Shown piece by piece: positions 57,733-64,000 of a stretch of DNA of 64,000 nucleotides. Under the pieces are notes generated by a model. It made no database searches. It saw nothing but the letters and a program-made list of their open reading frames with translations, and had not been told where the DNA came from. The first letter of the stretch is position 1. Every line of letters starts with the position of its first letter. A program made the translations under genes and the position numbers. Origin of the DNA: Chrysomallon squamiferum (lineage: Eukaryota > Mollusca > Gastropoda > Neomphalida > Peltospiridae); the NCBI GenBank assembly GCA_012295275.1, contig CM022665.1:45612595-45676594 (forward strand). The letters are read 5' to 3'.

Positions 57733-59354
57733 TTAAAACGCAACCCAGCAACACACGGCAAATTTTCCGCCCGGGTCTTTCGTACAGGACGTTAAATCCG
57801 GACAAACAGCCGGATCCCATCCGCACTCGATCTCCTCACCGTTCGTACCGAGAACTGGACCTGGTCCCACGCCACACTTTTGTTGATCAGCCGGAGACGA
57901 AACTGCAGAGAAAAACAAACTGTTAAGTTTTACACCAAAGCGATTCTTTATTTTTTTTATACGTCAGTGGAAACCAGTGTTTGCTGCTAATAAAGAATAA
58001 CTAAATAACTCGAACGTAACGACAGACATGTGAAAGATCGTGTTTTTGATATTCCAAAACTGAGAAACCCTAACAGACTGAGGATATAACAACTCTGTAA
58101 TACAAAGATTGATTATAAATAAAATGCTAGAACATTATTTATTTCTAGTGAGCCTTTAGGACAGACCAAATGCTTGATTGAAGAATGTCCATTGGACGAC
58201 AGCTGTGAATGACAGTTCTTTAGATAAGCTAATGGTGATGATACAATTTTAAAGATTTGAATTTTGTTTTTACTAAAAAAGATCAAAGCTCAGTTATATG
58301 TATGTACTAACGTATATGTATTATATAAGTATTCATTTATATGTATACGTATGTAATTGCGTACACTGTCATCATAAAACATGTAGGTGAATTTGAGTCG
58401 AGTATTTTTTCGCGATTTTTCTTACCGCACACTGGTGCAGGTGGACATGGGTGAGTGTCACAAGTTACTTCTTTCAGTCTGCACGTTTTACCATCAGGAC
58501 ACTGGTGAGTCTGTAAATACACACACAGAAAATCACTGACACTGATCTTTATCTCATCGTGCTTGTCACTGTGACGATAATGACAGGGATGATGGCGATG
58601 GTAACGACAATGAACGTAATGATGATGACTGCGTTGATGATGATGATGATGGTAATGACAATGAAGCCTATATAACGTTGCTTATGATAATTACGCAAGA
58701 ATAAAAACTAATTTTCATCATCATCATCATCATCATAGTGGTTGTGATGATGACTATAATGATGATGCAGTTCATGCTGATGACGGATCTTTCTGAATGT
58801 TGGTAATACTGTTTTAAATAACAAATCAGACACAAGTTAAAATATTAAATATTCTGCAGCTGATGAAACTGTAACTAAGAAACCATTCAACTTACCGAGC
58901 ATGGTGTTGCTAGACCAAGATGGTTTGTCTGTATAACCATAAATACAGTCTGAAAAAATGTAATCAGTATATATATATATATATGTTATACATATCTGTC
59001 TATCTCTATGTGTATATACATATACATGCATACGTATAATGGCAAAGGACTTACATATACACGTTAATATGTATATATGCACTCAGACATACTTATTAAA
59101 TACATTCATTCGTACATACATACATACAAACAAAGAAAGAAAGAAAGACAGAAGCTATGCAAAAATACAGAGGTATATATACACCGAAAAAAATAATAAA
59201 CACAAAAATTTGTTCTATAATTAAGAAAGGATAAAAAAAAAATTAAAAAAAAAAAAAAAATTGTTGAATATAAAATTATTGTGAAGGAAATATTGAACTG
59301 AAGTAATTATTTGTAAATACATACCAATACCGCGAGTACTTTGACATTCGCCAT
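57733..59354 (-). CDS. S2: small secreted cysteine-rich protein (4 exons)
   Basis: Exons 59354-59325, 58949-58896, 58510-58426 and 57902-57733 give 112 residues, with lengths 30, 54, 85 and 170 nt exactly as in S1. The signal peptide differs at residue 2 (MANVKVLAVL). Exon 2 is identical at amino-acid level to S1, as is the exon-3 module (QCPDGKTC to PPAPVC). Exon 4 differs at about ten positions (SSPAD, LGTNG, PDLTSCTKDPGG, AVCCWVAF) but keeps all six cysteines. Strong conservation of all coding exons against diverged introns suggests both copies are functional. The first donor is gtatgt. Confidence 0.85.
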
Positions 59355-59475
59355 TTTCCACTGGAAAGATGCGCACAGACTCTAACTGCAGTCAATCTCG
59401 GAGGCACAGTTTTCAAATAACTGTAAACTGGGCGAATCACGAGACTAAATGTAAGGTTATAGAGAAAACTCCGAG

Positions 59476-59483
59476 TTTATATA
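59476..59483 (-). promoter_or_regulatory. TATA box of S2
   Basis: The - strand reads TATATAAA in the same context as S1 (ctctatataaactcgg). Confidence 0.6.
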
Positions 59484-60037
59484 GAGACAGAGTACGTTTA
59501 TTAATTACCATCCATTTTAGGTTCCATTATTAATATTTTTTTCTGATTCTTCCTCTTGTATTTTTATTTATACCTATTTATCTTCTTTTAATATATATAT
59601 ATATATATATAAATATTAGGAGTAAGGTAAACACGATTTAGAGTAAAAAAAATGGTAGAGCTTGTAAAACACAACAGTGCGGACATTATTATAAATTTAC
59701 ATGATGGAACGTTTATTCCTGTTGAATAAGCAGAAGACATTATAATTAATTTTTGTGAAATAATTAATTACAGAAGATATAAATTTAAAAAAATAAACAA
59801 AAACAAAAGCCAACAACGAAGGCTTTTTCCTCTACAACATGATGAGAAATTACGTAATACAGAATACACGAGGAAATGGGTGCAAATGTCACAGGTATTC
59901 ACGGATCTTTTCATTCAAAGTTATGGAAATGTCAAACGCTACTACTGCTGTATCAGAATTTGTATTAAGTCATTGCCATATTATATATGTATGACATCCA
60001 TTCCATATGTGTGTGTGTGTGTGTGAATTATTTTTGG

Positions 60038-60175
60038 GCTATTAATTATTATTATTATTATTATTATTATTAGTAGTAGTAGTAGTAGTAGTAGCAGTAG
60101 TAGTAGTAGTAGTAGTAGTAATAGTAGTAGTAGCAGTAGTAGTAGTAGTAGCAGTAGTAGTAGTAGTATTGCTAT
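60038..60175. repeat. (ATT)n(TAG)n microsatellite
   Basis: ATT triplets followed by about 110 bp of TAG/CAG triplets. Confidence 0.95.
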
Positions 60176-60821
60176 TACCATTATTAATGTATATTTAAAT
60201 TTTTGAAAAGTTATTAGCACAGTTATTATTTATCACTCGTGTCTTTGTGTCCTTCTGTTCCGTTTATTTTTCTGTGGTCACTTATGTTAATTATTCTGCA
60301 ATTCAAAACGTAAAGGTCAAAGTAATTACTAAGAGTAAAACTAAATAATAATCCACCCAAAAACAAAGATAAAAGAACAAAACAAACACAAACAGACAAG
60401 TACTAGTAAAATCACAAAATATATTAATATTTTACAATGGTTATTCATTTATTGTAAATTGACTTCGAATTTAAATCATCCATCGTCTACATCTGCCAAG
60501 AAGAAAAACACAAAAACTAAATAATTCAAAAGATAATTAAAACACAAATCTTACATGAAACTTTTTTTTTGTTTTTTAAGGTGAGAAGCTTTTCAATTAC
60601 TTTTATAATATTAACAAAAAAAAACCATTAGTGAAAAAAATTAGTAAAAATGTACATTAAGAAATTAAAAGAAAGCAAATATACTTTGGAATATCAGTTC
60701 ATGTTTTTACAATAACGAAACCATTAGATTTTAATTATTTATTTATGGAATGTTTTATATATGTGAAGTTTTAACTCTGCCTTTCAGTCTAGCGTACACC
60801 TCAGTGTGGACTTGTCTCAAG

Positions 60822-61945
60822 ATGAATTTTCCTTTCGCGTTTTCTCTTTCCCACGTTTCTGTCTTTCTCCTTCTCACTGTCATCTTCTTTCAAATAGGAG
60901 AAGGAGAAAATGTCTGCCTTGCTGAGTCGTCCAAGTTCTTTCGGATTCGTTGCTTTTCTGACTTGCGCCAATGGAATTTCGATCTGTACGACATCAAACT
61001 ATAAAATGCATCCATTGACTGCTCCAGCTGGTGTTCAGCAGACGATAATTGTAGTTTCGTTTTCTTCGATACCCGATGCAGAACGTGCGCGATTTATCGT
61101 CTGAAACAGACCAGAAAATTCATTTATACACAGAAACCTTTCCTGGTTTATCGTGCAGAAGGTAAGTTTATTCATTATCGTTGTTTTTGTTGTTTACCTC
61201 TACTTCCACTACTGCCAGAATAACGAGTAATACAACTAAGAAGATATATATATATATATTTTAAAATCTCTTATTGTTTTAACTCTGTTCTATAATTAAA
61301 AGCCTTAAGTAAGCTTATTTTGGTTTCTTCTGCTCCTTTGAGCAATTCTACTCGTGGCCACTACTGGAATATTTCTATTCTAACCGGTATCCAAAGAGTT
61401 TTTTTTTTTTTTTTTTTTTTCATCATTATCATCATCTTGATGACCAAAGTATCAGGAACATTCCTTCCTGTCTTTGGAAAGAGACATATACAAAATCAGT
61501 AATCGAAAATCCGGTTTCCTCCGCCATTATGTTTATGAGGTGAACCACCTAAATGACGAAACACCTTGGTCCTAAAAAGGATTGCGAAAAGAAAATGAAT
61601 GAAAATGGATGGGTTTTACGTCGCTGATAGTAAAAAATATTTCTTGACTCTGTTTCAAACGACTGCGATGTTGTTCCGGAACCCGAGTGCTATCTCTCCG
61701 GTAACGGCCGAAAAGGGTACTCAGGAAGAAAAACGACGACGATTTTTGGAATCACGTGTCAGAGATGGGACCTGCAGAGTCCCCACGGTCACGATTACAC
61801 AGAGCCATGGAGATACCCAGAAGGCAGTGAGACTGATGCCGAAAATTTCTGTCGAGACCCTGGAAACGACTTGGTGTTGGTGTCAATGAAAGACAGTCCT
61901 AGATACGAGAAGTGTGGAATTCCTGAATGTCCAGTGTTACTGCTG
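60822..61945 (+). pseudogene. psi18: broken PAN-kringle gene (MNFPFAF type)
   Basis: The PAN exon (60822-61161) starts MNFPFAFSLSHV and is open until TAA at 61002-61004 in place of the conserved Leu. Beyond the stop the frame stays open and recognisable (DCSSWC, CRTC) to a normal donor. The kringle exon (about 61661-61945) has its acceptor changed from cag to caa, a deletion that removes the GYA codons before WC and shifts the frame, and the terminal TAA changed to TTA. The promoter is conserved. It shares the TAA codon with psi2, so both probably derive from one already broken copy. Confidence 0.88.
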
Positions 61946-61949
61946 TTTG

Positions 61950-62621
61950 AAACGTTTTTTGTTTGTCGTATTGTGTGATCTGTCACATAATTATTCAGTA
62001 ACACTGGTTTGAAGTTCGCCTAGAGTCATAACAGATTTCAGTTTCGGAACACTGAAGCCTGTCACCCTCTTTCTCCAAATGTTTGGTTATAAAGCACAGA
62101 CAGCCTGGATGGGTTGTTTGTAATGGAAATGGTGAAAGTCGTTTGAAAATCTAGAATATGGACTAAAAATATTCCTGGTTAATCAATGATCCTTTATATA
62201 AACATCTAAATATGATGTTTCTAGTTTTCGTATTGCGGACGACAGATTTCAGACATCTGTAACAAAGTGGAAAGAATAATTCTTTACTCTTAAACTGAAA
62301 ACATATTTGACGTTTGTTGCCATTAATAATAATTTCATTTTATAAATTAATATTTAACATTTACACTCAACTCTAAAACTTGATGCATAATGTGCAAAGC
62401 CTTCGATGTCCATATTGGAAAATGTTTTATTTATTTATTTATTTATTTAATTTTATGTTGATTATACAGCACAGAGAGAGAGAGAGAGTCTTTTACAATC
62501 ATGCAAATTTATTTCTAAATTCAAGATGTACGTCTCAATAATTTGAGTAAATACTTAGAAATGAAGAAAAACAAATGTGAGCATGTTATGCAAAGCCTTC
62601 AATGTATATGTTCGAAAATGT

Positions 62622-62672
<51 letters not shown>

Positions 62673-63500
62673 TTCTTTTTTTTTCTTTTTCCTTTAGTCG
62701 TCTGACTCTGGCAGTTAAGAACTACATGTCAAACACAAAGTCCACTTGCAACAGCTACATAAATATGTGACGTTATTCTTATTCTATATAAATATATTTT
62801 ATGAATGTTGTAAACACTGTTATACAAAATATGTGACGTTATTTTAATTCAGTATAAAAATATTTTCATGAATGTTTTTGTAAACACTGTTATACAAAAT
62901 ACGTGACGTTATTTTAATTCTATATAAATATATTTTATGAATATATTCAAAATGTGTGACGTTATTTTAAAACAAATATGTTTTACAAAATATGTGACGT
63001 TATTTTACAAAATTCTATATAATTTTATTCTATATAAATATATTCATGTGTTTTTGTAAACACTGTTATACAAAATACGTGACGTTATTTTAATTCTATA
63101 CAAATATATTTTATGAACGTTGTAAACACTGTGACACACGCTAAGATATGTCAGATTTTGGTCTGACCAATATGTGATCCTTCGCTCGATTTTTATTTTC
63201 TTTACTGTTACTGCACACATTTCAGATAACTGAACTGACATGCGGACACTGTTAGAAAATCCGAAAGATGATTCCAATCTGACATATTGCAATTCAGCAT
63301 TGGTCTGTGCGCCTATCTTTCAACTCTTTGGTCTTTAAGCCATTGTCTTTTCTGCGCCATGTCTCCGAAGTTGTTCACGTAAATCAACTGAATTGTGGTG
63401 TCATTGCATGTATGTAACAGGAGGACTGCCACTTTTACAGCTCGTCTTTTTTTTTCTTCTTCTTCTTTTTTTTTTTTTTTTTTTTTTCCAACAACGAAAT
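61950..63500. other. Gene-free 3' flank and repeats
   Basis: 61980-62290 is the conserved 3' flank of the subtype. (TTTA)n lies at 62425-62447 and 62617-62676. Two copies of 'gca.aatgtgcaaagccttc' occur at about 62388 and 62565. No gene recognised. Confidence 0.6.
62765..63150. repeat. ~68-bp tandem repeat, about six copies
   Basis: The unit contains 'tatgtgacgttattttaatt', 'ctatataaatatattttatg' and 'gtaaacactgttatacaaa'. Middle copies are shortened. Confidence 0.85.
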
Positions 63501-63574
63501 ATGAAAAACAATGACTATGAAAGTAATTAAGATTAAGATTGCTAGTTCACCATTCCGGAACGACTTTGTTTTAA

Positions 63575-63800
63575 AATTTGCCTTATCGGAGGTGGGAAGA
63601 ACAGACTCCCCTATCTCACAGTTTAAAAAAAAAAAAAAAAATAAAAAAAAAACTTATTATCCAGAAAACAGTCTGTCTGCTGTAGACAGTTTCTGACGTA
63701 ATCCAGACAGAAAAACCTTCTGTTTGTTGTTACACGAACGTTAGGTTTGGTGTCATGTGGAATTCCCGAGTGTCGCAAAATAAACACAACCTGAAATATT
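63575..63800 (+). pseudogene. psiK19: decayed kringle exon (G15 type)
   Basis: It retains pieces equivalent to RW..QTP, then NSLSAV, NPD, CYT and CGIPEC in order. It is interrupted by poly-A (63624-63650), with stops inside and TGA replacing the Cys codon after SF. The 3' flank 'gtttgtttattaactggagacaagcagcc' (63809-63837, with changes) matches that of G15, which supports the subtype. No PAN exon is in the window. Confidence 0.75.
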
Positions 63801-63854
63801 ACCGCGAAATGTTTGTTTATTAACTGGAGACAAGCAGCCAGAAAATACATCAAT

Positions 63855-63855
63855 T

Positions 63856-63902
<47 letters not shown>

Positions 63903-63920
63903 TTGTTTGTTTGTTTGTTT
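63855..63920. repeat. (TTTA)n microsatellite
   Basis: About 13 TTTA units followed by TTTG units. Confidence 0.95.
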
Positions 63921-64000
63921 TTGCTCACTGTCTCTTTCCCAGTTGAAATATACTAATGTCTTTAATAAAAATATCTTTATGTACAGAACTTGTGTTTTGC

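Larger units (their letters stand above)
54270..59875. repeat. Inverted duplication A, right arm
   Basis: Reverse complement of about 28735-32800. It contains G17 and S2 in mirrored order and strand. Matches include 32060-32160 with 55575-55690 ('ctcatatcgcgagatcattc') in the G17 intron. Confidence 0.85.

Overview
The window is animal nuclear DNA. It is very AT-rich and full of (AAT)n, (AAAT)n, (TA)n and poly-A runs. Every recognisable gene is split by GT-AG introns, has a TATA-like element or poly-A signal where I could look, and encodes a small secreted, cysteine-rich protein. The mixture of PAN/apple, kringle and WAP domains points to a marine invertebrate, most likely a mollusc or other lophotrochozoan; the species cannot be told from sequence alone. 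No bacterial or phage gene, tRNA or rRNA was seen.

Layout. 1-5.2 kb: gene-free AT-rich DNA with nested inverted repeats. 5.2-13.4 kb: two tandem + strand paralogues (W1, W2), each with four exons encoding a signal peptide, a five-cysteine module on an 85-nt exon and two WAP domains. 13.4-14.4 kb: simple repeats. 14.4-64 kb: a cluster of two-exon genes, each with exon 1 = signal peptide + PAN/apple-like domain and exon 2 = one kringle domain, joined in phase 1. Seven copies look intact: G4 (20.0-21.0), G6 (24.2-26.4), G9 (34.3-36.4), G11 (41.9-43.3), G14 (47.1-48.3), G15 (49.7-51.4) and G17 (54.4-56.1). About a dozen more are broken, truncated or fused. All PAN-kringle copies left of 36.4 kb are on the - strand and all copies right of 39.7 kb are on the + strand, so the array points outward from a 3-kb gene-free centre.

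Two near-identical four-exon genes (S1 at 29.3-30.7 kb +, S2 at 57.7-59.4 kb -) sit inside the array, each opposite in strand to its neighbours. They carry the same 85-nt five-cysteine exon as the WAP genes but end in a different six-cysteine exon. The array was built by repeated duplication of a block of the order PAN-kringle / S gene / 'MNFPFAF'-type PAN-kringle / 'GTSTDC'-type PAN-kringle, partly in inverted orientation. Large inverted duplications pair 28.7-32.8 with 54.3-59.9 kb, 14.4-16.2 with 52.4-54.3 kb, and 18.7-19.9 with 38.8-40.1 kb.

The most interesting points are: the outward-facing PAN-kringle array with mirrored blocks; the same Leu codon turned to TAA in three paralogues; a shared 85-nt exon linking two otherwise different gene families; a hAT-type element dated by three paralogous empty sites; and a minisatellite that has copied a 5' splice site eight times. 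All gene models are manual splice predictions without transcript support.
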